A stretch of DNA of 64,000 nucleotides from Myroides sp. WP-1 (GTDB lineage Bacteria > Bacteroidota > Bacteroidia > Flavobacteriales > Flavobacteriaceae), in contig NZ_JACHTC010000009.1 of the NCBI RefSeq assembly GCF_014145635.1, forward strand, positions 1 through 64,000, in the 5' to 3' direction. Positions within the stretch are counted from its first letter, which is position 1, and every line of letters starts with the position of its first letter. Position numbers and translations under genes: made by a program. The notes under the pieces were generated by a model. That model made no database searches. It was not told the origin of the DNA and saw only the letters and a program-made list of their open reading frames with translations. Shown here piece after piece: positions 7,820 through 14,909 of this stretch.

Positions 7820-8884
7820 TTATTCTTTTCCTCTTTCATATTGTGGAGCCCACGGAATTTCCTCCCCCAATTGTTGAGCCGCTGTCATGGCAAAATGAGG
7901 ATCCCTTAGTAACTCTCGTGCAATAAAAATTAGATCGGCTTCGTTTTGTTGTAAAATAGCTTCCGCTTGTGGACCTGTTTTAATTTCTCCAACAGCCCCA
8001 ACAGGCAATGTTGTGTTGGCTTTGATTTGTGCCGCATAAGGCACTTGATAATTTGGACCTGTTGTGATTTTTTGATGTCTCACACCACCTCCTGTACTCA
8101 CATCAATCACTTCTACGCCTTTTTCTTGTAAAATTTGAGCTAGCGCAACGCTTTCTTCAAGGGTCCATCCGCCTTCGGCCCAATCTGTAGCGGAGATTCG
8201 AACCCATAAACTCTGTGTAGTTAACACAGGTTGAACAGCCTCTATAATTTCTAATAAAAATCGAATTCTATTCGCAAAGCTTCCTCCGTATTCATCTGTT
8301 CTATTGTTTATTAGAGGAGAAAAGAATTGATGAATTAAATAACCATGGGCACCATGGAGCTCAATTATTTCATACCCTGCTTGTATCGAACGAACGGTAG
8401 CTTGTTTAAATGCATCAATCGTTTGTTTGATTTCCTCTTTGGTCAAGGCAAGAGGAGGGTGATCGTTGTCGTTAAATGGTATTGTTGAAGGAGCAACAGT
8501 TTGCCAACCATTGTGTTGATTGGGTGCAATTTGATCTCTCGTAATCCACGGCTTTTCGCAACTCGCTTTTCGTCCTGCATGCGCTAATTGAATACCTGGA
8601 ATACAGTTTTGCGCTTTAATAAATTTTGTAATCTGTTGTAGCTTTTCTATGTGTTCATCAGACCAAATCCCCAAATCTCCATATGTAATGCGCCCTTCGG
8701 GAACAACAGCTGTTGCTTCTTGGATGATTGCAGCTACTTGACCCGTTGCAAATTGACCTAAATGAACTAGATGCCAATCGGTTGCAAAACCATCCGTGGC
8801 AGAATATTGGCACATGGGCGAAACAATAATTCTATTTTTTAAGGTGTGATTCTTTAATCGAAGTGAACTAAATAATAAACTCAT
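7820..8884 (-). CDS. NADH:flavin oxidoreductase, YqjM/NamA-type old yellow enzyme
   Basis: 354-residue FMN-dependent ene-reductase that reduces activated C=C bonds of unsaturated carbonyl compounds using NAD(P)H. It has a TIM-barrel fold with PMCQYSA near residues 23-29; the Cys is the YqjM-type FMN-modulating residue. QLAHAGRKAS lies near residue 99. The substrate-binding pair is in HGAHGYLIHQFFSPL near residues 176-190, and NRTDEYGG follows. The FMN phosphate site lies near EAILQQ and FIARELLRDP at the C-terminus. The physiological substrate is unknown. The neighbour is an efflux transporter, so a role in detoxifying electrophiles is possible but unproven. Confidence 0.92.
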   Translation of the reverse strand: MSLLFSSLRLKNHTLKNRIIVSPMCQYSATDGFATDWHLVHLGQFATGQVAAIIQEATAVVPEGRITYGDLGIWSDEHIEKLQQITKFIKAQNCIPGIQLAHAGRKASCEKPWITRDQIAPNQHNGWQTVAPSTIPFNDNDHPPLALTKEEIKQTIDAFKQATVRSIQAGYEIIELHGAHGYLIHQFFSPLINNRTDEYGGSFANRIRFLLEIIEAVQPVLTTQSLWVRISATDWAEGGWTLEESVALAQILQEKGVEVIDVSTGGGVRHQKITTGPNYQVPYAAQIKANTTLPVGAVGEIKTGPQAEAILQQNEADLIFIARELLRDPHFAMTAAQQLGEEIPWAPQYERGKE

Positions 8885-8905
8885 ACGGTTGTTTTTGAGT
8901 GGTTG

Positions 8906-8933
8906 AATAAAAAAAGCTTACTGATTAGTAAGC
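8906..8933 (-). terminator. Terminator after the DtxR-type regulator
   Basis: GCTTACT (8916-8922) pairs with AGTAAGC (8927-8933). On the minus strand it runs into a T-rich stretch (A run at 8909-8915). It sits between the regulator stop (8941) and the oxidoreductase start (8884), and so separates the two units. Confidence 0.6.
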
Positions 8934-8940
8934 CTTATAG

Positions 8941-9597
8941 TTATTTCAGTTGAACAAAAAGATTGTTTGCTATCTTTTTGGTTATCGTAATTTTTGTACC
9001 ATTAATTTCAATTAAATACGATTGATCAAACGGCTCAATTTCCAAAATTACGATCTCACTGCCTAAGGCGATTTTTTGTTTGTCTAAATATTGCAAAAAT
9101 TCAGCTGAGGAATCTTTTACTCCTACGCAAATTACTGCTTGTTGAACTTTTATTTCTGCTAATATCTTTTTCTTGATTTGTTTTATTTCCCCTTTTGCGT
9201 TAGGAATGGGATCACCATGTGGATCTTCCGTCGGAAATCCAAGATAGGCTTCTAATTTGTTGATTAACTTTTCTGACTTAATGTGCTCTAACTCTTCCGC
9301 AACGTCGTGGACTTCATCCCAACTAAATCCTAATTTATCAACTAAAAAAACCTCCCATAAACGGTGCTTTCTCACAATCATTTTTGCCGCTAAAAGCCCT
9401 TCTGATGTCAAGCGAACTCCTTGATACTTTTGATAAGTAACTAGTTTTTTATCATTTAATTTCTTGATCATATCCGTTACCGAAGAGGCTTTGGTCTCTA
9501 TTCGTGCAGCAATTGCATTCGTAGAAATTCCGTTTTCTTCGCCCTGTGATAAATGAAAAATGGTTTTCAAATAGTTTTCTTCTGAATACGTAAGCAT
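8941..9597 (-). CDS. DtxR/MntR-type metal-dependent transcriptional regulator
   Basis: 218-residue metal-responsive repressor. An N-terminal winged helix (LTYSEENYLKTIFHLS, then IAARIETKASSVTDMIKKL, residues about 1-70) is followed by a dimerization/metal domain with HRLWEVFLVDKLGFSWDEVHDVAEELEHI near residues 95-123, where conserved Glu and His side chains bind Mn2+ or Fe2+. A C-terminal FeoA/SH3-like domain covers about residues 140-218. The frame opens at 9621, but a minus-strand TAnnTTTG element lies at 9619-9626, so ATG 9597 is the real start. It is divergent from a TonB-dependent receptor, its likely target. Manganese versus iron cannot be settled from sequence alone. Confidence 0.9.
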   Translation of the reverse strand: MLTYSEENYLKTIFHLSQGEENGISTNAIAARIETKASSVTDMIKKLNDKKLVTYQKYQGVRLTSEGLLAAKMIVRKHRLWEVFLVDKLGFSWDEVHDVAEELEHIKSEKLINKLEAYLGFPTEDPHGDPIPNAKGEIKQIKKKILAEIKVQQAVICVGVKDSSAEFLQYLDKQKIALGSEIVILEIEPFDQSYLIEINGTKITITKKIANNLFVQLK

Positions 9598-9618
9598 GGA
9601 GTAGTTTTTTATAAAATA

Positions 9619-9626
9619 CAAATTTA
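9619..9626 (-). promoter_or_regulatory. -7 element of the DtxR-type regulator
   Basis: Reads TAAATTTG on the minus strand. It overlaps the upstream-most candidate ATG (9621), which rules that start out and supports ATG 9597. Confidence 0.55.
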
Positions 9627-9651
9627 CGATTTTTTTTATTTAAATTATATT

Positions 9652-9667
9652 TTTAGCTTTGCCTAAA
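9652..9667 (+). promoter_or_regulatory. Receptor promoter -7 with overlapping dyad (candidate metal-regulator operator)
   Basis: TAGCTTTG at 9654-9661 matches TAnnTTTG for the plus-strand receptor gene. It is enclosed in an imperfect dyad, TTTAG (9652-9656) and CTAAA (9663-9667). A repressor bound here would cover the -7 element. The divergent DtxR/MntR-type gene makes it the obvious candidate, but this is inference. Confidence 0.45.
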
Positions 9668-9699
9668 TTTTAATTCAATATAACAGTAAATATTTTTTT

Positions 9700-11952
9700 A
9701 TGCGTGTAGTAATAAGTTTTTTGTTTCTTCTGGTTTTCGCTAGCGCAGCTGAAGCTCAAACTATCCAAGGAAAGATTACCTCAAAAGGGGAGGTGTTGTC
9801 TTATGCGAGTGTGTCTATTGCAAATTCCGCTAAAGGGACAACCTCTGATGAGGATGGAAAATATAAAATCGAAAAAGTACAAGTGGGATCCTATCTTGTG
9901 CAAGCTGAATTCGTTGGTTTTAAAAAAATGTCAAAGCGCGTTACAGTGAAAGAAAATCAAACACTAACGGTGAATTTTGACTTAGAAGAAGATTCGAGTT
10001 TGGATGAAATTGTAATTTCAGGATCGTTAAAACCAGTTTTGAAATCTGATGCGGTTACTCCAGTGGAGATTTATACACCTGCTTTTTTTGAGAAAAATCC
10101 AACGTCAAATTTATTTGATGCTGTGCAAATGATTAATGGGGTACAACCTCAGTTGAATTGCAACGTATGTAATACAGGAGATATCCACATCAATGGAATG
10201 GAAGGTCCATATACGATGATCTTAATAGATGGAATGCCAATTGTGTCTTCACTTTCTACCGTTTATGGATTGTTTGGGATTCCCACCAATATGATCGAAC
10301 GCGTTGAAGTGGTGAAGGGTCCTGCCTCTTCGCTATATGGAACTGAAGCTATGGGAGGAATTATTAATGTTATTACCAAAGACCCTGAACATGCTGCTAA
10401 ATTAAGTGTAGATGCCTTTAGTACAACCTGGCTGGAAAATAACCTCGACTTAGGAGCTGGCTATAAATTGGGAAAAAAAGTGAATGGATTATTTGGAGGA
10501 AACTACTTTAAATTTGGCGAGCGAAAAGATAAAAATGGCGATGGATTTACTGATGTAACACAACAAGAACGCGTTTCTTTGTTTAATAAGTTTAGTTTGA
10601 AACGTCCTGAAAATCGCGTTGCAAGTTTGGCTTTACGTTATGTATACGAAGATCGTTGGGGGGGTGAAACGCATTGGAATCGCAAGAAACACAGAGGTGG
10701 AGAAGAGGTATATGCAGAGAGTATTTTTACCAATCGCTTTGAAGCTATCGGAATGTATCAATTGCCGACAACGGAAAACATCTATACGCAGTTTTCGTAT
10801 ATCTATCACAATCAAAATTCGATGTATGGACCAGAATCTTATGATGCCAAGCAACAAGTTGCTTTTGCTCAGGCCTATTGGGATAAAACCATAGGCGATC
10901 ACAGTTTGTTGATTGGAGGATCATTTAAGTATACCTATTACGATGACAATACACGTGCAACGGGAATTTACGATGAAAATGGTTTAGTCAAAAACCAACC
11001 TCAAGAAACGCCAATACCAGGATTATTTGTTCAAGATGAGTGGTCATTGAATAAACAGAATAAATTGTTACTTGGTTATCGCTTTGATTATGATAAAACA
11101 CATGGCGGTATCCATTCGCCTCGCTTAGGATACAAATTTGCACCAAACACCAACCACGCCTTGCGCGCTAGTTTTGGAACAGGATTTAGAGTGGTGAATG
11201 TATTTACAGAAGATCACCGCGCCTTAACAGGAGCAAGAGAAGTTGTATTCGCGGAAGCCTTAGATCCTGAAAAATCATATAATGTCAATTTGAATTATAC
11301 GGTTAAGGTACCAACTAATTTTGGGGCTTTTAATTTTGATATCAATGGGTTCTATACCTATTTTACTAATAAGATTGACGCAGATACGGATACCGATCAA
11401 TATAAAATTATCTACGCGAACTTAGACGGACATGCGATTTCAAAGGGGGTTTCTTTGAATATGGATGTTGCTTTTGACTTTCCATTGAAATTGATGGCTG
11501 GAGTTACGTATATGGATGTGTATCGAAAAGAGGATGGTCAGCGCGAGCAAATTTATCATTCACCAAAGTGGTCAGGGAATGTTTTGGCGAGCTATAATTT
11601 TGGTAGTGGTTTTACTGCAGATTTAACAGGTGATTGGAAAGGACCTATGCGCTTACCGAGAGTAGAAGATGATTATCGCCCTGAATATTCACCCTGGACG
11701 GTGATCGCCAATATTCAAGTAACGAAGAAATTTGGAAATAATTTCCAAGTATATGGTGGTGTGAAAAATATTTTCAATACACTTCCGAAAGAAGACACCA
11801 TTGCAAGATGGTGGGATCCATTTGGAGAACCTGGTAATGGCGTTACCCCGCCTCCAGGAAGAACAGATGTTATTTTTGAACCGAATGATTATAGCTATAC
11901 AGCTTTACAGGGAATCAGAGGTTTTATCGGTGTGAGATATAGTATTTTTTAA
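9700..11952 (+). CDS. TonB-dependent outer-membrane receptor with carboxypeptidase-like N-domain
   Basis: 750-residue outer-membrane transporter. A signal peptide ends near residue 19 (AEAQ). A CarboxypepD_reg-like beta domain spans about 22-100, a TonB-box-like DEIVISG lies at 102-108, and the plug at about 115-225 contains INGMEGPYTMILIDGMPIV and RVEVVKGPASSLYGTEAMGG. A 22-strand barrel ends with aromatic FIGVRYSIF. The plug carries a paired-cysteine motif NCNVCNTG (Cys154, Cys157), which could bind metal. The divergent metal-dependent regulator and candidate operator suggest uptake of a metal, metal chelate or corrinoid. The substrate is not established. A thioredoxin gene follows 12 bases downstream. 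Confidence 0.92.
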   Translation: MRVVISFLFLLVFASAAEAQTIQGKITSKGEVLSYASVSIANSAKGTTSDEDGKYKIEKVQVGSYLVQAEFVGFKKMSKRVTVKENQTLTVNFDLEEDSSLDEIVISGSLKPVLKSDAVTPVEIYTPAFFEKNPTSNLFDAVQMINGVQPQLNCNVCNTGDIHINGMEGPYTMILIDGMPIVSSLSTVYGLFGIPTNMIERVEVVKGPASSLYGTEAMGGIINVITKDPEHAAKLSVDAFSTTWLENNLDLGAGYKLGKKVNGLFGGNYFKFGERKDKNGDGFTDVTQQERVSLFNKFSLKRPENRVASLALRYVYEDRWGGETHWNRKKHRGGEEVYAESIFTNRFEAIGMYQLPTTENIYTQFSYIYHNQNSMYGPESYDAKQQVAFAQAYWDKTIGDHSLLIGGSFKYTYYDDNTRATGIYDENGLVKNQPQETPIPGLFVQDEWSLNKQNKLLLGYRFDYDKTHGGIHSPRLGYKFAPNTNHALRASFGTGFRVVNVFTEDHRALTGAREVVFAEALDPEKSYNVNLNYTVKVPTNFGAFNFDINGFYTYFTNKIDADTDTDQYKIIYANLDGHAISKGVSLNMDVAFDFPLKLMAGVTYMDVYRKEDGQREQIYHSPKWSGNVLASYNFGSGFTADLTGDWKGPMRLPRVEDDYRPEYSPWTVIANIQVTKKFGNNFQVYGGVKNIFNTLPKEDTIARWWDPFGEPGNGVTPPPGRTDVIFEPNDYSYTALQGIRGFIGVRYSIF

Positions 11953-11964
11953 ATTAGTTAGTCC

Positions 11965-12432
11965 ATGAAAGGGATAAGCAGAAAAGGAATTCTTGTTTTA
12001 ACTTGGTTGATTTTGTTACTCACCAGTGGGATGAAAGTAAAAGCGCAAGAAGTGACATTCTCTTCTTTGGAGAAGAATATGGAAGCAAAAGCAAAGCCTA
12101 TCGTCGTGTTTTTACATACGAATTGGTGTAACTATTGTGCGTTGATGAAAAAGAAAACTTTTGCTAATGAGAAAGTGCAACAAACCTTAGAAGAAAATGT
12201 GTACTTTATTTCGTTTGATGCCGAATCAAAGGAAAGTATTCGCTTTAGGAACAAAGATTTTGTTTTTAAGAAGAAAGGACTCCAAGCTGGTGTGCATGAA
12301 TTAGCGGAGGCCTTAACGTCTCAAAATGCTTATCCCGCCTTGGTATTTCTAAATGAAAACTATGAAATTATATACCAACAGTATGCTTATGTTGGTCCAA
12401 AAGAAATGCTTCAATTACTGAATGCATTGTAG
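11965..12432 (+). CDS. Exported thioredoxin-fold protein
   Basis: 155-residue periplasmic thioredoxin-like protein. A signal peptide covers residues 1-28 (ends KAQ). The fold carries TNWCNYC at residues 52-58, with redox cysteines Cys55 and Cys58, and the cis-Pro region NAYPALVFLNE near residue 130. KKTFANEKV is typical of the Thioredoxin_7/SoxW-like group. It is probably cotranscribed with the preceding receptor (12-base gap). An inference is that it keeps the receptor's NCNVC cysteines, or another metal-binding thiol, reduced. General periplasmic disulfide chemistry is the alternative. Confidence 0.85.
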   Translation: MKGISRKGILVLTWLILLLTSGMKVKAQEVTFSSLEKNMEAKAKPIVVFLHTNWCNYCALMKKKTFANEKVQQTLEENVYFISFDAESKESIRFRNKDFVFKKKGLQAGVHELAEALTSQNAYPALVFLNENYEIIYQQYAYVGPKEMLQLLNAL

Positions 12433-12455
12433 GAGACTACGTGTTATTTTTCTTT

Positions 12456-12497
12456 AAAGGCACTGTAAATCAACATGATTTATAGTGCCTTTTTTTA
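12456..12497 (+). terminator. Terminator of the receptor-thioredoxin operon
   Basis: Long stem with arms 12456-12472 and 12476-12492 (one G-T pair) and a 3-base loop, followed by a T run. It lies 24 bases after the thioredoxin stop. Confidence 0.85.
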
Positions 12498-12522
12498 TGT
12501 AAATCAACTTTTTTTATTGAAA

Positions 12523-12566
12523 ACTAAAAATTTAGTTTGATAACTAAATTTTTAGTTATATGTTTG
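12523..12566 (+). promoter_or_regulatory. blaI-M56 promoter with two BlaI-type operators
   Basis: A textbook Bacteroidota promoter: TTTG at 12536-12539, 19-base spacer, TATGTTTG at 12559-12566. Two 14-base dyads lie on it. ACTAAAAATTTAGT (12523-12536) abuts the -33 element, and ACTAAATTTTTAGT (12543-12556) fills the spacer. Their centres are 20 bases apart, about two helical turns, and each is the reverse complement of the other. This fits autorepression by two BlaI dimers. Confidence 0.8.
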
Positions 12567-12587
12567 TTTTAGTCAAAAGAAAAAGAA

Positions 12588-12950
12588 ATGGAAAAATTAA
12601 CCAACAAGGAAGAAGAGATCATGCACATCCTTTGGAAGTTGCAAAAAGGTTTTATCAACGATATATTGGCAGAAATGCCAGAACCCAAGCCTCATTATAA
12701 TACCTTATCTACGTTAGTGCGTATTTTGGAAGAAAAAGGAGTAGTGGCTCATCATGCCTACGGCAAATCACATCAGTATTATCCTGTTGTAACGATGGAA
12801 GCGTATCGCTCCATGTTTATGGAAGAAACAATGCACAAGTATTTTGACAATTCATTTAGTAATTTGGTTAACTTTTTTGTCAAGGATAAACAGGTCTCAC
12901 AAAAAGAATTGGATGAAATTCTTTCAATCATTGAGCGCAATAAAAAGTAA
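12588..12950 (+). CDS. BlaI/MecI/CopY family transcriptional repressor
   Basis: 120-residue winged-helix repressor of the BlaI/MecI family (Penicillinase_R). LTNKEEEIMHILWKLQKGFINDIL at the N-terminus and HYNTLSTLVRILEEKG near residues 36-51 are the HTH region. The C-terminal half forms the dimerization helices. The relatives are cleaved by, or released through, a membrane M56 peptidase encoded next to them, and such a gene follows 25 bases downstream. No beta-lactamase or penicillin-binding protein gene is adjacent, so the regulated output is unknown. Expression is probably autoregulated through the two dyads in its promoter. Confidence 0.92.
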   Translation: MEKLTNKEEEIMHILWKLQKGFINDILAEMPEPKPHYNTLSTLVRILEEKGVVAHHAYGKSHQYYPVVTMEAYRSMFMEETMHKYFDNSFSNLVNFFVKDKQVSQKELDEILSIIERNKK

Positions 12951-12975
12951 GTATCAACCCCAAAACCTGTAGTTT

Positions 12976-14841
12976 ATGCATTCATTTGTTGAATATCTAT
13001 TGAAAGTAAATGGCTTGCTCGTTATAGTCTTAGCTTTTTATTATTTGGTTTTGAGAAAAGAAACGTTCTTTTCTGCAATTCGCTACTATTTTTTAGTGGG
13101 AATTGGATTGAGTTTTATACTACCGCTATTGCGTTTTACCCAAACAGTATATGTAGAGCAGCACATCGATTGGTCGGCATTGCTACAACAGGGGAATGAA
13201 GATCTATTGGTGGAAGAGCAATTGAGTTGGATAAACGCCTTAGACTGGCAAACAATTCTTACCTATTTAGTATTAACCATAAGTAGTGTATTAGGATTTC
13301 TATTCGTCGCAAAAGTGATTCGATTAACGCGTTATGTCAAGCAATTACCTCTTTGGGCTAATCACGCAATGGTAAAAATAGATGGAACCACACAAGAGGC
13401 TTATTCTTTTTGGAAGTGGATTGTTTTACCCACTCAAGATAGAGAAAGTGAAACACTATCAACTATTATTCAACATGAACAAGTGCATGTACAGGAAAAG
13501 CACTCCATAGATCTTCTTTTGATTTCTGGTTTAAGATGCATTTTTTGGTTTAATCCACTGTTGATTTTGTTGGAACAAGTCATTCGATTAAACCTTGAAT
13601 ATATTGTAGATCAAAAGGTCTCTGCTGTACAAAATAGCTATGAGTATCAAATGACTTTAGTGCGTTTTGAACAAACGAAAGGATCTGCGATGTCTTTGGT
13701 TAATTCTTTTGGATCTTCTGATCTCAAAAAAAGAATCATTAAACTCAACCAACCCAAATCTAAAAATATGAAAAAATCAAAATTTGTTTTATGTCTACCC
13801 TTAGTGGTGGGATTCTTTTTGCTTTTTCAAGTGAAAACAAAAGCAGAAGTTGTTTTTGTGGAGCAAGAGCAAATTGGCAGTAATACAGAACAGGAGTCAG
13901 AAAAAAGAAAGCATACTGCTGAAGTAACAGGAGAGAGTGAGGGAAGTCTCCCTATGGAACAACAAGAAACGGCAGCGGTAAAAAAGAAAGAAGAGAACAA
14001 ATCTCAAGGAGAAAAATCTGCTGAGAAAAAAGCGGGATCTGTTCAAATTATAACTAGAGATGAAGATGGTAACATTGTGTATCAAACAGATGATGCTACA
14101 GATGAACAATTGGCCAAGTACAATATAGTTCGAGTGGATGATGGTAAGGGAGCTCTAAAACAGTTTAAAATTGTTACATCGGAAAATGGTTCTAGGCATA
14201 GTCGTATTTACATCAATGGTAAAGATTATTCGATTGATGAATTGCTGAAGGAAAGCCAACAAGCAGCTGAAACAAGCACAACATATTTTCACACGAATAA
14301 AGGAGAGGAATTATCTGAGGAAGTAAAAAAAGCGATAGAAGAGGCAAAGAAAAGTCAGGAGGAGGCTAAAAGAGCTATTGAAAGTTCTAAAAGACAAATT
14401 GAGGAGTCAAAGAAAGCAATGTTAGAATCTCGCAAAGTAATGGAAGAGTCTAAAGAGGCGAGAGCAAGAGCAATAAAAGATGCAAAAAAAGCACTAGCTG
14501 AAACGCGAGAGGTAAGAGAACAGGCATTGGCTGAATCGCGTAAGGCAATGGAAGAATCTAAAGAAGCGAGGAAGCAGGCGATAGAAGCGGCAGTTGAGGC
14601 TAGAAAACAAGAGCAACAGTATAAAAAATGGACTGTAGTTGGTGGTACAATGAGAAATGAAGAATCAGCCTGGCAGAAATATATTATCGATGGAGTACAC
14701 GTAAAGGATAATACGATCATTAATTCTTTAGATCCGAATGATATTGAGCAAGTACATGTTATCAAAGGAGAAAAGGCAGTGAAAGAATATGGAGAAGATG
14801 CAAAAAATGGAGTAATCCTTGTAACAACCAAAAAGAAATAG
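12976..14841 (+). CDS. M56 (BlaR1-like) membrane metallopeptidase with coiled-coil stalk and TonB-plug-like C-terminus
   Basis: 621-residue inner-membrane protein. Three membrane helices lie at about residues 8-26, 36-54 and 96-118. A cytoplasmic zinc-peptidase domain follows with HEQVH at 167-171 and a likely Glu ligand near 207 (NLEYIVDQ). A fourth helix lies at about 268-283. The remaining 340 residues are periplasmic by topology: a charged linker, a heptad-like Glu/Lys/Arg/Ser-rich coiled coil at about 450-550 and a final 70-residue segment with KYIIDGVHV, DPNDIEQVHVIKG and KNGVILVTTKKK, a TonB-receptor plug pattern. BlaR1 itself has a penicillin-binding sensor there, so this protein would sense something else. 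Paired with blaI. Confidence 0.85.
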   Translation: MHSFVEYLLKVNGLLVIVLAFYYLVLRKETFFSAIRYYFLVGIGLSFILPLLRFTQTVYVEQHIDWSALLQQGNEDLLVEEQLSWINALDWQTILTYLVLTISSVLGFLFVAKVIRLTRYVKQLPLWANHAMVKIDGTTQEAYSFWKWIVLPTQDRESETLSTIIQHEQVHVQEKHSIDLLLISGLRCIFWFNPLLILLEQVIRLNLEYIVDQKVSAVQNSYEYQMTLVRFEQTKGSAMSLVNSFGSSDLKKRIIKLNQPKSKNMKKSKFVLCLPLVVGFFLLFQVKTKAEVVFVEQEQIGSNTEQESEKRKHTAEVTGESEGSLPMEQQETAAVKKKEENKSQGEKSAEKKAGSVQIITRDEDGNIVYQTDDATDEQLAKYNIVRVDDGKGALKQFKIVTSENGSRHSRIYINGKDYSIDELLKESQQAAETSTTYFHTNKGEELSEEVKKAIEEAKKSQEEAKRAIESSKRQIEESKKAMLESRKVMEESKEARARAIKDAKKALAETREVREQALAESRKAMEESKEARKQAIEAAVEARKQEQQYKKWTVVGGTMRNEESAWQKYIIDGVHVKDNTIINSLDPNDIEQVHVIKGEKAVKEYGEDAKNGVILVTTKKK

Positions 14842-14876
14842 ATTATTACTTTTGAAATAGAATACGTTAGTTAGAG

Positions 14877-14907
14877 AAGGCTTTCAACTGTAGTTGAGAG
14901 CCTTTTT
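14877..14907. terminator. Terminator between M56 gene and the barrel gene
   Basis: Arms 14877-14889 and 14892-14904 pair along 13 positions with one wobble and are followed by TTT. It ends the plus-strand blaI operon and lies immediately beyond the stop of the convergent minus-strand gene. Confidence 0.8.
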
Positions 14908-14909
14908 AG

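Noticed and set aside
14355..14831. 158-codon frame antisense to the M56 gene
   Set aside because: Low-complexity translation produced by the Lys/Glu-rich coiled coil on the opposite strand.
12976..14841. Beta-lactam resistance locus
   Set aside because: BlaI and M56 are present, but there is no beta-lactamase, no penicillin-binding protein and no penicillin-sensor domain in the M56 protein.
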